From contig NZ_AP025591.1 in assembly GCF_023169945.1 (NCBI RefSeq), positions 1,386,501 to 1,450,500 on the forward strand: DNA of 64,000 nucleotides, given 5' to 3'. Made by a program: the position numbers and the translations under genes. Under the pieces are notes generated by a model. The model ran no database searches, was not told the DNA's origin, and worked only from the letters and a program-made list of their open reading frames with translations. The DNA is from Anaeromyxobacter oryzae (GTDB lineage Bacteria > Myxococcota > Myxococcia > Myxococcales > Anaeromyxobacteraceae). Each line of letters starts with the position of its first letter. Within the stretch, counting starts at the first letter, position 1. Below are positions 1-8,461 of the stretch, one piece after another.

Positions 1-393
1 CCGCGCGTCCGTCGAGGCCTTCCGTGCGACGTCCCCGACCACCTCGAGCAGGTCGGTGACCGTCACGATCCCGACGAGACGCGTCTCGTCGAGCACCGGC
101 AGGCACCCGATCGTGCGGCCGCGGAGCAGGTTCGCCGCCTGCCGCAGCGTGGTGGCCGGCGTGGCCGTCGCGACGCCCTCCGTCATCAGCTCGCCGACGG
201 TGCGCCCCGACCGGATCGCCGCCCCGCGCGCGCCGCCGAGATCGCGCTCCGACACGATCCCCACCACCCTCCCGCCCTCCACGACCACGAGGTGCCGGAT
301 CCCGCCCGCCCGCATGCGCTCGTACGCGAGTTCCGCGCTCTCGCCCGCGGTCGCGGTCCTCACCGCACGTGACATGATCTCGTCGACTCTCAT
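1..393 (-). CDS. CBS-domain protein (3' end beyond window)
   Basis: Reading leftward from the ATG at 391-393 there are 131 sense codons and no stop, so the C-terminus lies outside the window. The translation has two CBS motifs: one begins MRVDEIMSRAV and contains GIRHLVVVEGG then VVGIVSERDL; the second contains TVGELMTEGV, a GCLPVLDE segment and LVGIVTVTDLL. Paired CBS domains bind adenine nucleotides and act as energy sensors. It is divergent from the universal stress protein gene at 740; these two families are often neighbours. Family confident, specific role unknown. Confidence 0.85.
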   Translation of the reverse strand, partial: MRVDEIMSRAVRTATAGESAELAYERMRAGGIRHLVVVEGGRVVGIVSERDLGGARGAAIRSGRTVGELMTEGVATATPATTLRQAANLLRGRTIGCLPVLDETRLVGIVTVTDLLEVVGDVARKASTDAR

Positions 394-739
394 GGCGTCC
401 CCCCCGTCGGCCGGGCGCGCCGGCGCGGCCCGCCCCGCTACCCGCGATGTCACCACCCGCGGCGCGCCGGGTCGAGCGGTCGTGGGGGTCGCAAGGTTCG
501 CGCCGGATGCCTGGCGCTCGCGAGCGCCCGCCGGCCTCCCTGCCGCAGCCCGGCCGAGGAGGTCCGGCACCTGGCGCGTCCGCGCGCGCGGCCCTCCTGC
601 GGGGACCTCCGTCCGGAGCACCCGTCGGACCCCGTCGTTCCTCCAGCGTCCCGGCGGTACAAGGAAGGTGCAGGCACCCCGCCGGCGACGGCAGCCGGGA
701 GGCGCCGCCGCCGGCGTCGCGCCGGCGGAGGCGGGGACC
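394..739. other. Divergent intergenic region, no gene seen
   Basis: These 346 bases separate the divergent CBS-domain and universal stress protein genes and presumably carry both promoters. Reading frames that cross it have no recognisable domain. A purine-rich stretch just before 740 can serve as the ribosome binding site of the stress protein. I see no convincing operator, RNA gene or repeat. Confidence 0.4.
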
Positions 740-1192
740 ATGATGAACTGGGTCGAGATCCTGTGCGCGGTGGACTTCTCCCGGAGCGCGCGAGACGCGC
801 TGGAGACCGCCGCCGACCTGGCCCGCAAGGTCGGCGCCCGGCTCACGCTCGTGCACGTGCACGACGTGCCGCGGGCACCCGGCGCGCGCGTCCAGGTCCA
901 GCCGGAGCAGGTGCAGCAGGAGGCGGACGAGGTGCGGCGCAAGCTGGACGCGTGGCGCGCCGAGGCGGAGCGGCGCACCGGCGCGCCGGTCCGTGCCATC
1001 GTGGAGAGCGGCGCTCCTGCGGAGGTGATCGTGCACGTCGCACGATCCGGTCGATTCGACCTCCTCGTCACGGGAACGAACGCGCGGCACGGCCTCGGCC
1101 GGCTGCTGCTCGGCTCCGTCGCGGAGCGCATCGTGCGGGACGCGCCCTGCCCGGTGCTCGTCGCGCGCTCGCCGCCTGACCACGGAGACTGA
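740..1192 (+). CDS. Universal stress protein (UspA family)
   Basis: 150 residues, the usual single-domain Usp length. It starts MMNWVEILCAVDFS (typical strand 1 with the DFS turn), has VHVHDVP after strand 2, and ends with the nucleotide loop GTNARHGLGRLLLGSVAERI and CPVLVA. In the ATP-binding consensus G-x2-G-x9-G-S/T the second glycine is replaced by alanine (GTNA), so nucleotide binding may be altered. The frame is open far upstream, but homology begins at this ATG, which is preceded by a GGAGGCGGGG-like ribosome binding site. Cytoplasmic stress protein; ligand unknown. Confidence 0.88.
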   Translation: MMNWVEILCAVDFSRSARDALETAADLARKVGARLTLVHVHDVPRAPGARVQVQPEQVQQEADEVRRKLDAWRAEAERRTGAPVRAIVESGAPAEVIVHVARSGRFDLLVTGTNARHGLGRLLLGSVAERIVRDAPCPVLVARSPPDHGD

Positions 1193-1196
1193 CCAC

Positions 1197-2399
1197 GTGG
1201 CGCGCGCCGCTGCCGTCCCGGAGGCGCGCGCCGCGACGACGTCGGCGCCGCCCATGCCGGCGAGGCGCGCCGACGTCGAGTGGCTGCGGATCCTCGGTAT
1301 CCTGCTCGTCTTCACGCTCCATGCGGCCGAGCCGTTCAACCCGTGGGACGCGTGGCACGTGGTGAGCCCGGTCCAGAGCAAGTGGCTCGGCGAGCTGGCG
1401 TTCTTCCTCGCGCCCTGGATCATGCCGCTCTTCATGCTCCTCGCGGGCGAGAGCGCCTGGTACGCGCTGGAGCGGCGCACGGCGCGCACGTACGTGCGCG
1501 AGCGGATCCTGCGGCTCGGGCTGCCGCTCGTGGCCGGGATCCTCGTCCTCGTCCCGCCGCAGGTCTGGCTGGAGCGGCGCCTCCGGGGACAGTTCGACGG
1601 CTCGTTCCTCGCGTTCTACCCGCACTTCTTCGAGGGCATCTACCCGCAGGGCAACTTCTCCTGGCACCACCTCTGGTTCCTCGTCTTCCTCCTCGCGTTC
1701 GCGCTCGTGACGCTGCCATTGTTCCTGTGGCTCCGGACGCCGGAAGGGCGGCGAACGATGGCGCGGCTCGCGGCGCCGTGCACCGGCCCCGCCGGGCTCG
1801 CCTGGATCGTCCTGCCGGCGGTCGCCGTGAGGCTCGCCCTCGAGCTCGTGCTCGCGGGGTTCGCGCCCATCGCCTACGACTGGTCCAGTCGCGGGCTGCT
1901 CCTCCCCGCCTTCATCGCGGGCTTCGCGCTCGCGGGCGAGCCCGCGCTCCGGGAGGCCGTGGATCGGCAGTGGCGGACCGCGCTCTCGCTCGCGCTCGCG
2001 TCGTCGGCGGCGCTCGGGGTGTGGGCGTGGCCGGGGCACGTCCTCGACCGGCTCCCGGCGCCCCGCTCGCTCGCGGGCACGCTGCTCTGGGGCGGCTACG
2101 CCGCCGCCGCGTGGTGCTGGCTCGTCGCGCTCCGGGGCGGCGCGCGCCGCCACCTCGCCGGCGCGCGGACGCCCGCGCTCGTCCGGACGAGCGCGCTCGT
2201 CTACCCGTTCTACGTCCTCCACCACCCCGTGATCGTCGCCGCCGCCGTCGCCGTCGTCGTGCGCGGCCCGCGGCTCCCGGCCTCGTTCGCCGCGGTGTGG
2301 GGCGTCTCGCTCGTCGTCACGGTCGCGCTGTGCGCCGTGGTCGACGCGAGCGGGCCCCTCCGCGTGCTCTTCGGGCTCGGCCGGCGGGCGAAGCGCTAG
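1197..2399 (+). CDS. Acyltransferase family 3 membrane protein (OpgC-like)
   Basis: 400 residues from a GTG start four bases after the Usp stop; an in-frame ATG at 1255 is the alternative, just before the conserved start of the family, RRADVEWLRILGILLVFTLH, whose histidine is the usual catalytic residue. About ten hydrophobic segments follow, and the C-terminal part has YPFYVLHHPVIVAAA, typical of acyltransferase_3 proteins such as OpgC. These integral membrane enzymes O-acylate glycans or lipids; the substrate here cannot be inferred. The C-terminus overlaps the end of the convergent hydrolase gene by four bases. Confidence 0.8.
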   Translation: MARAAAVPEARAATTSAPPMPARRADVEWLRILGILLVFTLHAAEPFNPWDAWHVVSPVQSKWLGELAFFLAPWIMPLFMLLAGESAWYALERRTARTYVRERILRLGLPLVAGILVLVPPQVWLERRLRGQFDGSFLAFYPHFFEGIYPQGNFSWHHLWFLVFLLAFALVTLPLFLWLRTPEGRRTMARLAAPCTGPAGLAWIVLPAVAVRLALELVLAGFAPIAYDWSSRGLLLPAFIAGFALAGEPALREAVDRQWRTALSLALASSAALGVWAWPGHVLDRLPAPRSLAGTLLWGGYAAAAWCWLVALRGGARRHLAGARTPALVRTSALVYPFYVLHHPVIVAAAVAVVVRGPRLPASFAAVWGVSLVVTVALCAVVDASGPLRVLFGLGRRAKR

Positions 2400-3319
2400 C
2401 GGGGCGCCCCGCGCGCCTCGTCGCGCGCGAGGCCCTCGCGGCCGCGGCGGAGGTGGTCGGCGAGGAACGCGCCCACGCGCGCCTCGTACTCCGCGGGCGT
2501 GAACGCGTGGAGGTCGACATGGGCGGCGCCCTCCACCGCCCAGAACGCCTTCGGCTCCGGCGCCGCGTCGAACAGCGCGCGCGACTCGTCGAGGGTCGTG
2601 TACCGATCGGCCGTCCCGGCGAGGACGAACACCGGCGCGGTCTCCTGCGCGATCCGGTCGATGGGGCGGAGCTGCTCGGGCGTCACGCCGCTCCGCGGGA
2701 ACAGCCACGCCATCGCCCCGGGCACGAGCGCGCCGCCGAGCGGACCGAGCCACGCCCGGAGCCGGTCGCGGACCGCGTCGCGGATGGTCGGGTAGACCGA
2801 CTCGAGCACGAGCGCGTCGACGGCGAGCGGCGCGGGGCCGAGCAGGGCCGCGGCGCCGCCCATCGAGACGCCGATCACGCCGATCCGCTCGTCCGGGAGG
2901 ACGGTCCGGAGGAAGGCGAGCGCGGCGCGGGCGTCGCGGCTCTCCAGCGCGCCGTACGTCGGCTGCGCGTCGCCGCTCTCCCCGTGGCCGCGGAAGTCGA
3001 TGAGGAGGACGGAGTAGCCCGCCGCCTCGAGGAACCTCGCCCGCCCGACCATGTCGAGCCGGCTCGCGCCGATGCCGTGCAGCAGCAGCACCGCGCCCGC
3101 GCCCGCGCGTCCGCGCGAGAACCACCCGTCGATCGTGCTGCCCGACCCGCTCCGCAGGGACACCGCGCTCGCCCTCAGGTCGGGGGGTGGGAGGGCGAGC
3201 GAGCCTCCTGGAACGCCCGCCGTCGCGCACTGGACGAGGAGGAACCCGAGGATCACGGCGAGCACCGCGGGGCGGGCGAGGGGCGAGCGGGATGTCGTGG
3301 AGACGGACGGGAGCGGCAT
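2396..3319 (-). CDS. Alpha/beta-hydrolase, predicted lipoprotein
   Basis: 307 residues. The N-terminus has a hydrophobic segment ending LLVQC (lipobox-like), suggesting a lipid-anchored envelope enzyme. The fold is clear: oxyanion-hole HGIG, strand 4 VLLIDFRGHGESG, nucleophile elbow GVSMGG (Ser), acidic residue in AGTADRYTT and histidine in GAAHVDLH. This is the peptidase S9/BAAT-like group often annotated alpha/beta fold hydrolase. Substrate unknown. It ends against the acyltransferase gene tail-to-tail. Confidence 0.82.
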   Translation of the reverse strand: MPLPSVSTTSRSPLARPAVLAVILGFLLVQCATAGVPGGSLALPPPDLRASAVSLRSGSGSTIDGWFSRGRAGAGAVLLLHGIGASRLDMVGRARFLEAAGYSVLLIDFRGHGESGDAQPTYGALESRDARAALAFLRTVLPDERIGVIGVSMGGAAALLGPAPLAVDALVLESVYPTIRDAVRDRLRAWLGPLGGALVPGAMAWLFPRSGVTPEQLRPIDRIAQETAPVFVLAGTADRYTTLDESRALFDAAPEPKAFWAVEGAAHVDLHAFTPAEYEARVGAFLADHLRRGREGLARDEARGAPR

Positions 3320-3495
3320 CGGAGAGCGGGCGCGGGCGGTCCGCCGGATGCGGCCGACGCCGGGTAGATGTAGCGACGCGCGCGGCCCGTCTCAATCGTC
3401 CCGAGGCGGCAACCGCGGGCGGGCGACGGCTCGCCTCCGCTGCGCCGCTGCCGCCAGGACGGGCGCATCGCACATTCCAGCCCGGAGGTGCCGCC

Positions 3496-4005
3496 ATGGC
3501 TGACGAGAACGACCGGCAGGAGGAGGGCCAGGAGGAGCCGCTGCTGAGCGACGTCGAGGTGCTCGCGTCCCTCGCGCGGCTCGACCTCGAGGCCGCGCTC
3601 GCCTACGAGGCCGCCGCGGAGGTCGCGGAGGACGGCGAGCTCGCGGCCCAGCTCCGGCGCTTCGGCGAGGACCACCGCCGGCACGTCGACGGCCTCGCGA
3701 GCGTCCTCGAGCGCGAGGGCGCCGCGGAGCTGGCGCCGTCCGAGGACACGGTGGCGCCGATGCTCGCGGGGCTCGCGCGGCTCGCGGCGCCCCTCGGGCC
3801 GGAGTCCCTCGTCCTCGCGATCCTCGCCGACGAGCAGCTCACGAACCTGAGCTACGAAGACGCGCTCGCGTACGACTGGGACGAGGACGAGGAGCAGCTG
3901 CTCGAGGGGTTCCGCGCCGACGAGGAGCGGCACATGCGCTGGCTCTCCGATCGGCACGACGCGTTCGAGCGGACGGTCGGGGATCTGCCGGAGGCGCCCG
4001 GGTAG
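3496..4005 (+). CDS. Ferritin-like four-helix protein
   Basis: 169 residues, acidic, mostly helical. Candidate di-iron ligands are spaced as in ferritin-like/rubrerythrin domains: Glu in LAYEAAAE, an ExxH in FGEDHRRH, acidic residues in LADEQLTNLSYEDAL, and a second ExxH in ADEERHMRW. The ATG at 3496 follows GGAGGTGCCGCC; the longer open frame upstream overlaps the promoter region. Probably an iron-binding or peroxide-detoxifying cytoplasmic protein; the precise subfamily was not recognised. Confidence 0.65.
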   Translation: MADENDRQEEGQEEPLLSDVEVLASLARLDLEAALAYEAAAEVAEDGELAAQLRRFGEDHRRHVDGLASVLEREGAAELAPSEDTVAPMLAGLARLAAPLGPESLVLAILADEQLTNLSYEDALAYDWDEDEEQLLEGFRADEERHMRWLSDRHDAFERTVGDLPEAPG

Positions 4006-4137
4006 CGGCGCGGACCCGCCCCGTCCGGCGCGCCCCCGTGACCCCGTCGTCCCGAAAGGTAGTGGGCGCGAAGGGCGGGAAGCCGAACCTTGTTTGCATC
4101 CCGCGCGCCGCGCCGGCCGCGGCGCGCCGGACTTCGC

Positions 4138-4422
4138 ATGGATCAGCTCGTCGACGTCTGGGAGTTCCCCCGAGGGTTCGACGTCGCGTCCGTCGCGGAG
4201 ATCGCGCGCGACCGGCTCAGCGAGCCCGACCTCCGGGCGCACCTGGTCTCGAGCCGGGGCGACGTCCTCACGCTCCAGGTCGCGCAGGGCCGGCTCACGG
4301 TGCACGTCGAGATGCTGCTGTACGTGGCCGGCCGCGGCGCGTTCGAGCTGCTGCGGCGCGAGGTGTGGCCGGAGCGGCGGGAGCTCCTGACCCTGCGGGC
4401 GTTGCGGCCGCCACCCGCGTGA
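4138..4422 (+). CDS. Conserved-looking hypothetical protein
   Basis: 94 residues from an ATG at 4138 (an in-frame TTG at 4090 would add 16 low-complexity residues). It starts MDQLVDVWEFPRGFDVASVAEI and has a plausible alpha/beta pattern with a VHVEMLLYVAG strand near the end. Codon use matches neighbours. I do not recognise the family; there is no signal peptide or membrane segment. Confidence 0.5.
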   Translation: MDQLVDVWEFPRGFDVASVAEIARDRLSEPDLRAHLVSSRGDVLTLQVAQGRLTVHVEMLLYVAGRGAFELLRREVWPERRELLTLRALRPPPA

Positions 4423-4496
4423 AGCCAGGAGCCCGTTCCCGGTGAGCCTGTCGAGCCACGGGGCGGAGCGGCGCCGGGTCACCATGAGCCCCGGCC

Positions 4497-4844
4497 CTAC
4501 GTCGTCGGAGGCTCCACGGCACGGAGCAGGTCCGCGATCTTGAATGGCTTGATGAGGACCGCCGTCGCGAGGGCGCGGACGGCCTCGTCCACCTCGCCAC
4601 CGGTGGTGACGATCACGCGGATCCGCCGCCCGACGTCCGTCGACCGGAGCAGCTTCAGGACCTGTACGCCGTCGAGGTTCGGCATGCGCAGGTCGAGCAC
4701 GATGACGTCGGGGATCACGCGGCGGATGGTGCCGAGCGCGGCGATGCCGTCCTCCGCGACCTCCACGGACCATCCCGCCCGCTCGAGCTCGTGGCACACG
4801 AGATCGCGCTGATCCGGATCGTCTTCCACCACGAACGCGCGCAT
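4497..4844 (-). CDS. Single-domain response regulator receiver
   Basis: 115 residues, a CheY-like receiver without output domain. Acidic pocket VVEDDPDQ at residues 5-12, phospho-acceptor Asp in VIVLDLRMPNLDG, the switch Thr in VIVTTGG and the conserved Lys in LIKPFKIADLL are all present. No kinase gene is adjacent, so it is an orphan receiver, perhaps a phosphorelay intermediate or acting by protein contact. Confidence 0.85.
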   Translation of the reverse strand: MRAFVVEDDPDQRDLVCHELERAGWSVEVAEDGIAALGTIRRVIPDVIVLDLRMPNLDGVQVLKLLRSTDVGRRIRVIVTTGGEVDEAVRALATAVLIKPFKIADLLRAVEPPTT

Positions 4845-4930
4845 GGACGCCCGCCCCCGATCCTTCCGACGTCCCGGTCCGCGCCGGCGCTCGGCGCGCC
4901 CGGTCCCGGCCCGCTTCCATCATATGCTCC

Positions 4931-4959
4931 GGCCCGCGGGCCCCGCAAAGACGCGGGCC
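4931..4959 (-). terminator. Hairpin downstream of the DUF3187 gene
   Basis: Eight-base arms GGCCCGCG and CGCGGGCC flank a 13-base loop. On the minus strand it lies about 110 bases after the DUF3187 stop and upstream of the receiver gene, so it could terminate that transcript. There is no U-tract, so this is tentative. Confidence 0.3.
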
Positions 4960-5066
4960 GAGTACGCACGATTGGTGAATGCACCGCCGGCCGCGCCCCG
5001 TCCGGGGGGTCGAGCGCAAGTCCGAGGGCTCGCTCCTCGAGCTCCGCGCGGCCCGCTCCCGCCGCG

Positions 5067-6083
5067 CTATCGCCGCCAGGTGAGCTCGAGCACGCCGGTG
5101 ATGTCCGCCCCGTGCGACGCGTGGAGCACGTTCTCGACGAGGGCGAAGGTGACGGCGGTCCGGCGGGTCACCTCGGCGGCGACGCCGGCGAGCACGTACC
5201 AGCTGGCGCCGTCCACCGCGTCCATGCCGGTGCCGGTGATCGCCGAACCGTGGACGCTCCCCTGGAGCGTGGCCGAGAGCCACGTGGCGAACCGGCGCGA
5301 CGCGCCGATCTGCAGCGCCGCGTGCGGGCGGGTCTCCAGCCTGGCGGGCGTGAACGTGCCGCCGGGAACCACGACGTCGGCGGTCAGGTGGAGCGCGGTC
5401 TTCTCGAACGTCCACCCGCAGAGGACGCCTCCCCCGACGTCCACCGCGCCGCTGCCGAACGGCAGGGCCGCGGTCGGGACCTTGACCGCCGCCCGCCAGG
5501 ACAGCGCGGGCGTCCACCCGTGCCCGGCGGTGATCCGCCCCTTCAGGCCCGCCCAGACGTCGCCCGCGCCGCCCCCGGTCCCCGACCAGTCGATCCCCGC
5601 GCCACCCTCGCGCACGATGTTCACCCGCGCCTTCGGTATCGGCCCGGCGCGGAGCGGGTTCGGATGGCCGACGAACGCGTCGACGAACTTGATGGGCCGC
5701 GCGAGGAAGCCGGGGTAGTCGATGACGCCCGGGATCTCGAGCTCGAGCTCGAGGCCGTCGCGGAGCCCCTGGCGCACCACCACCATGGGCTGCGCGCTCT
5801 CCACCGAGACGTTCACCGAGAGCGCGCTCGTCTGGGCCCGGATGATGGTGTTCGAGTAGAGCGTCCGGAGCGCGATCTCCGTCCCGCCCCTCGACAGCGG
5901 CTCGGGCACGTCGAACGGGAGCTGCAGGAACGGGCGCGCCAGCGGAGCGGGGTCCTGCCAGGAGACGAACCGCGGCGGCGCGGGCGCCTCCGGCGTCCCG
6001 TCGGCGAGCGTCGCGGCGGGCGCGACCGCGAGCGCCGCCAGGGCGAGGGCATGAAGGACGGACGGGCATCTCGACGGCCGCAT
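5067..6083 (-). CDS. DUF3187 family outer-membrane-type protein
   Basis: 338 residues starting at the ATG preceded by AAGGAGACC. An N-terminal signal peptide (hydrophobic run ending VAPAATLADG) precedes a body rich in alternating strand patterns and ending VLELTWRR, as expected for a beta-barrel. The segments ARPFLQLPFDVPEP and IPGVIDYPGFLARPIKFVDAFV resemble the DUF3187 family. Function unknown. It follows the membrane-protein gene at 6098-6847 by 14 bases on the same strand, so they probably share a transcript. Confidence 0.7.
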   Translation of the reverse strand: MRPSRCPSVLHALALAALAVAPAATLADGTPEAPAPPRFVSWQDPAPLARPFLQLPFDVPEPLSRGGTEIALRTLYSNTIIRAQTSALSVNVSVESAQPMVVVRQGLRDGLELELEIPGVIDYPGFLARPIKFVDAFVGHPNPLRAGPIPKARVNIVREGGAGIDWSGTGGGAGDVWAGLKGRITAGHGWTPALSWRAAVKVPTAALPFGSGAVDVGGGVLCGWTFEKTALHLTADVVVPGGTFTPARLETRPHAALQIGASRRFATWLSATLQGSVHGSAITGTGMDAVDGASWYVLAGVAAEVTRRTAVTFALVENVLHASHGADITGVLELTWRR

Positions 6084-6097
6084 GGTCTCCTTGCTCC

Positions 6098-6847
6098 TCA
6101 GAACGACACTACGAGCGACACCACGGCGCCCCCGCGCGGGAGCACGCGCACCCGCGCCGACGCCGCGCCGGGCTCCGCCGGCGAGAGGTCGCCGGCGCGG
6201 TAGCGGGCGAGCTCGCCCACGAGGCCGGTGGGCTGCGTCAGGATCTGCACCTCGCCGAGCGCGAACCCCACTCCCGCGGTGAGGGCGCCGGTTCGCCACT
6301 GGCTCCCCGCCAGGGCTGCGAGCACGCCGAGCGCCGCGTTCAGGAACAGGTTGCTCGCGTGCGCCGCCAGGCCGGTGCCGACCGCCTGGTTCCGCGCGCC
6401 CCGCTCGAGCGCCGCCTCGAGGAGCGCGAGCTCGGCGCAGACATCCCCACCCGCGGGCGGCGCCGGCGGCGGCGTGATCGGCAGGAGGATCATCTGCGCG
6501 TCGCCGAGCGCGGCGCTCGCCGCGCCCGCCGCGAGGACGATACGGCCGTCGCGGGTCGACGCGAACGGCAGCGCGGCGAGCTGACCGATCGCCAGCGCGC
6601 CGTCGACGAACCCCCACGTGGCGGTCCACGTCTCCGCGGGACCGCGCGCGGCCTCGAGGCGCTGCCGCAGGAACGCGACGCGCGTCGGCGCGGGGATCGC
6701 CGCGAGCCGCGAACCCGCGGCGTCGCCGGCGCAGCCCGCGCGGACCGCGGCGGGGAAGAGGAGCAGGGCGACCGCCGCGGCGCCGAGGTGGCACCGCACG
6801 CCCGCCGGACGCCTGCGCGGGGCGCCGTCCCGGGGCTCGTGATCCAC
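6098..6847 (-). CDS. Hypothetical exported/membrane protein
   Basis: 249 residues from a GTG start. A signal-like hydrophobic run (residues about 21-38) precedes CAGDAAGSRL, then several alanine- and glycine-rich hydrophobic helices, including VDGALAIGQLAALPF and NLFLNAALGVLAALAGSQW. The C-terminus ends in strand-like VVSLVVSF. No family recognised. It lies immediately upstream of the DUF3187 gene and is divergent from hpnJ. Confidence 0.55.
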   Translation of the reverse strand: MDHEPRDGAPRRRPAGVRCHLGAAAVALLLFPAAVRAGCAGDAAGSRLAAIPAPTRVAFLRQRLEAARGPAETWTATWGFVDGALAIGQLAALPFASTRDGRIVLAAGAASAALGDAQMILLPITPPPAPPAGGDVCAELALLEAALERGARNQAVGTGLAAHASNLFLNAALGVLAALAGSQWRTGALTAGVGFALGEVQILTQPTGLVGELARYRAGDLSPAEPGAASARVRVLPRGGAVVSLVVSF

Positions 6848-6920
6848 GCGGAGTGCTTACCGCCGCGGGGGCGTACAAGGGAACGCGCCTCGCGGGACGC
6901 CCCCTCCGCACCCGAGCGGT

Positions 6921-6948
6921 CACCGCGCGCACCCCGAAGCGCGCGGTG
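6921..6948 (+). promoter_or_regulatory. Inverted repeat upstream of the hopanoid operon
   Basis: Perfect ten-base arms CACCGCGCGC and GCGCGCGGTG flank an eight-base loop, ending 64 bases before the hpnJ ATG. It could be an operator or a leader-RNA hairpin. Nothing else stands out in the 165-base divergent gap except a TGGAG ribosome binding site just before hpnJ. Confidence 0.35.
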
Positions 6949-7012
6949 TCGGCGCGTCGCTCACCCGCTACAAGGAGCAGGGACGCGCCCCTTCTCCATA
7001 CGTGGAGCCCGC

Positions 7013-8461
7013 ATGCTCGCCACCCTCTTCCTCCAGCCTCCCTCGTTCGACGGATTCGACGGTGGAGCCGGGTCGCGGTACCAGGCGCACCGCGAGGTCC
7101 GATCGTTCTGGTTCCCGACCTGGCTCGGTCAGCCCGCCGCGCTGGTGCCCGGGAGCAGGCTCGTCGACGCGCCGCCCGCCGGGCTCACGCTCGCCGACGT
7201 CCTGCCGCTGGCGAGGGACTACGAGCTCGTCGTGATGCACACGTCCACGCCGTCCTTCGCGTCCGACATCCGGGTCGCGCAGGCGCTCAAGGAGGAGAAC
7301 CCGCGCCTCCTCGTCGGGCTCGTGGGCGCGCGCGTCGCCGTGGATCGCGCCGGCAGCCTCTCGCGCGCGCCCGCCGTGGACTTCGTCTGCGGGAACGAGT
7401 TCGATTACACGATCCTGGAGGTCGCGGAGGGGCGCCCGCTCGCGGGGATCGCCGGCCTCTCCTGGCGCGATCCGTCCGGCGCGGTGGTGAACAACCCGGA
7501 GCGCCCGCCGCTGGAAGACCTGGACGCGCTGCCGTGGGTGACCCCCGTCTACGCCCGCGACCTGCGCATCGAGGACTACTTCAACGGATACCTGCGGCAC
7601 CCGTACCTGTCGCTCTACACGGGGCGGGGCTGCCGCAGCAAGTGCACCTTCTGCCTGTGGCCGCAGACCGTGGGCGGGCACCGCTACCGGTCCCGGAGCG
7701 TCCGGAGCGTGGCGGAGGAGATCGCCTGGGCGAAGCAGGCGCTGCCCCAGGTGAAGGAGTTCTTCTTCGACGACGACACCCTCACCGACGACCTCCCGCG
7801 CACCGAGGGAATCGCGCGGGAGATGAGCCGGATCGGCGTCACCTGGTCGTGCAACGCGAAGGCGAACGTCCCGCGGCGGACGCTCGAGGTGATGCGCGAC
7901 AACGGGGTCCATGTCCTGCTCGTCGGGTACGAGTCGGGGAACCAGGGCATCCTCAACAACGTGAAGAAGGGGGTCCGCCTGGACATCGCCCGCCGGTTCA
8001 CCGAGGACTGCAACGACCTCGGCATCACCATCCACGGTACGTTCATCATCGGGCTGCCCGGGGAGACGCGCGAGACCATCGAGGAGACGATCCGGTTCGC
8101 CTGCGAGCTCGACCCGCACACGATCCAGGTGTCGCTCGCGGCGCCCTACCCCGGCACCGAGCTGTACCGGCAGGCCGTCGAGCACGGCTGGCTCGACGCC
8201 GCGCACGCGGACCTGGTCGACGAGCACGGCGTGCAGCTCGCGCCGCTGCACTACCCGCACCTCGACCACGAGGACATGCACGCCGCCGTCGAGCGCTTCT
8301 ACCGTGAGTTCTACTTCCGGCCGAGCAAGATCGCGGAGATCGTGGGCGAGATGGTCAGGAGCCCGCAGATGCTCCGCCGCCGCCTCCGCGAGGGCGTCGA
8401 GTTCTTCCAGTACCTGCGCGCGCGCCGGGAGCACGCGCGCGGCGTGGGCGCGACGACGTGA
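7013..8461 (+). CDS. hpnJ: Hopanoid radical SAM protein HpnJ (BHT cyclitol ether formation)
   Basis: 482 residues. N-terminal B12-binding-like Rossmann domain (residues about 1-150), then a radical SAM domain with CxxxCxxC as C207, C211, C214 (CRSKCTFC). Start MLATLFLQPPSFDGFDGG and the region WPQTVGGHRYRSRSV are characteristic of HpnJ. In known systems HpnJ contracts the glucosamine ring on bacteriohopanetetrol to the cyclitol ether, after HpnI and HpnK. It is the first gene of the operon, while its partners hpnK and hpnI are the last two. Its stop overlaps the GTG of hpnL. Confidence 0.92.
   Translation: MLATLFLQPPSFDGFDGGAGSRYQAHREVRSFWFPTWLGQPAALVPGSRLVDAPPAGLTLADVLPLARDYELVVMHTSTPSFASDIRVAQALKEENPRLLVGLVGARVAVDRAGSLSRAPAVDFVCGNEFDYTILEVAEGRPLAGIAGLSWRDPSGAVVNNPERPPLEDLDALPWVTPVYARDLRIEDYFNGYLRHPYLSLYTGRGCRSKCTFCLWPQTVGGHRYRSRSVRSVAEEIAWAKQALPQVKEFFFDDDTLTDDLPRTEGIAREMSRIGVTWSCNAKANVPRRTLEVMRDNGVHVLLVGYESGNQGILNNVKKGVRLDIARRFTEDCNDLGITIHGTFIIGLPGETRETIEETIRFACELDPHTIQVSLAAPYPGTELYRQAVEHGWLDAAHADLVDEHGVQLAPLHYPHLDHEDMHAAVERFYREFYFRPSKIAEIVGEMVRSPQMLRRRLREGVEFFQYLRARREHARGVGATT

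Noticed and set aside
1068-3497. Very long minus-strand reading frame over several genes
   Set aside because: Low-complexity Arg/Pro/Ala/Glu protein antisense to the acyltransferase and hydrolase genes. GC-rich DNA leaves such frames open. The same applies to similar long frames throughout the window.
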